DNA of 6,470 nt, from positions 1 through 6,470 of the forward strand of contig JAITHM010000080.1 of assembly GCA_031279965.1 (NCBI GenBank), in the 5' to 3' direction. Numbering within the stretch: position 1 is the first letter of the stretch; every line of letters starts with the position of its first letter. The stretch comes from Spirochaetaceae bacterium. Its GTDB lineage: Bacteria; Spirochaetota; Spirochaetia; Treponematales; Breznakiellaceae. Made by a program: the position numbers and the translations under genes. Shown piece after piece: positions 6,380 through 6,470 of this stretch. The notes beneath the pieces were generated by a model. The model was given only the letters and a program-made list of their open reading frames with translations. It was not told where the DNA came from and ran no database searches.

Positions 6380-6408
6380 TTGACAAACCGCTTGAGCCGT
6401 GGTATATT
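6380..6408 (+). promoter_or_regulatory. Sigma70-type promoter for the downstream gene
   Basis: The -35 box TTGACA (6380-6385) is a perfect match, the spacer is 17 bases, and the -10 box TATATT (6403-6408) matches five of six. Transcription should begin near 6415, giving a leader of about 30 bases before the ATG at 6444. It is the only convincing promoter in the window. Confidence 0.75.
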
Positions 6409-6415
6409 ACACTGA

Positions 6416-6426
6416 AAACTTAGTTT
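6416..6426 (+). promoter_or_regulatory. Operator-like inverted repeat at the predicted transcription start
   Basis: AAACT-T-AGTTT is a perfect five-base inverted repeat around a single central base, placed immediately downstream of the -10 box. This is a typical repressor position. The arms are short, so chance is possible. Confidence 0.3.
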
Positions 6427-6443
6427 GAAATAAGGAGACCTTT

Positions 6444-6470
6444 ATGAAAACGCTAAAATCCACCTCCATG
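6444..6470 (+). CDS. Start of an unidentified gene (3' truncated)
   Basis: Nine codons are visible, MKTLKSTSM, running off the window. AAGGAG at 6432-6437 lies six bases upstream, and a good promoter lies at 6380-6408, so the start is well supported. Too little is visible to name a product; the basic N-terminus would be compatible with either a signal peptide or a cytoplasmic protein. Confidence 0.65.

Noticed and set aside
6356..6380. GC-rich hairpins as an intrinsic terminator for the operon
   Set aside because: The stems are short or bulged and are followed by CTTGACA rather than a T run.

Overview
The window reads as part of one plus-strand sugar or sugar-alcohol utilisation operon from a bacterium of roughly balanced base composition. 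No RNA gene, insertion sequence or CRISPR array was seen. The lineage is uncertain. A Treponema-like spirochaete would fit the relaxed lipobox, the AGGAG-type ribosome binding sites and a long poly-C/poly-G tract, but that is inference. Some Firmicutes would also fit.

Layout, all on the plus strand: (1) 1-1443, the 3' part of a xylulokinase-type FGGY kinase, lacking only about ten N-terminal residues. (2) 1428-1508, a 26-codon leader ORF with the best ribosome binding site in the window. It overlaps the kinase end, contains an uninterrupted run of 15 C, and stops in an ATGA overlap with the next gene. (3) 1505-3025, a two-domain sugar ABC ATPase of the ribose/xylose/galactose (CUT2) class. 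(4) 3049-4026, its permease. (5) 4112-5056, its lipoprotein substrate-binding protein, bracketed by stem-loops. (6) 5142-5909, an SDR dehydrogenase. (7) 5918-6298, a small VOC/glyoxalase-fold protein. (8) 6380-6470, a good sigma70-type promoter, an operator-like inverted repeat and the first nine codons of another gene.

The genes suggest a coherent pathway. The binding protein captures a sugar or polyol and the ATPase/permease pair imports it. The SDR probably oxidises a polyol (or reduces a ketose), and the FGGY kinase phosphorylates the ketose, most likely D-xylulose, for the pentose phosphate pathway. A pentitol such as D-arabinitol or xylitol is a reasonable but unproven substrate. The VOC protein's role is unknown.

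The most unusual point is the C15 tract at 1482-1496. The transporter ATPase start at 1505 has no good ribosome binding site of its own, while the leader start at 1428 does. The tract length sets whether ribosomes from 1428 stop exactly at the ATPase start (15 C, as here), run in frame into the ATPase (13 or 16 C), or terminate about 20 bases inside it (14 or 17 C). This has the architecture of a phase-variable translational switch on a nutrient importer. A homopolymer sequencing error is the main competing explanation. The leader's first eleven codons also resemble the ATPase's own first eleven codons, which suggests a duplicated or remodelled gene start.
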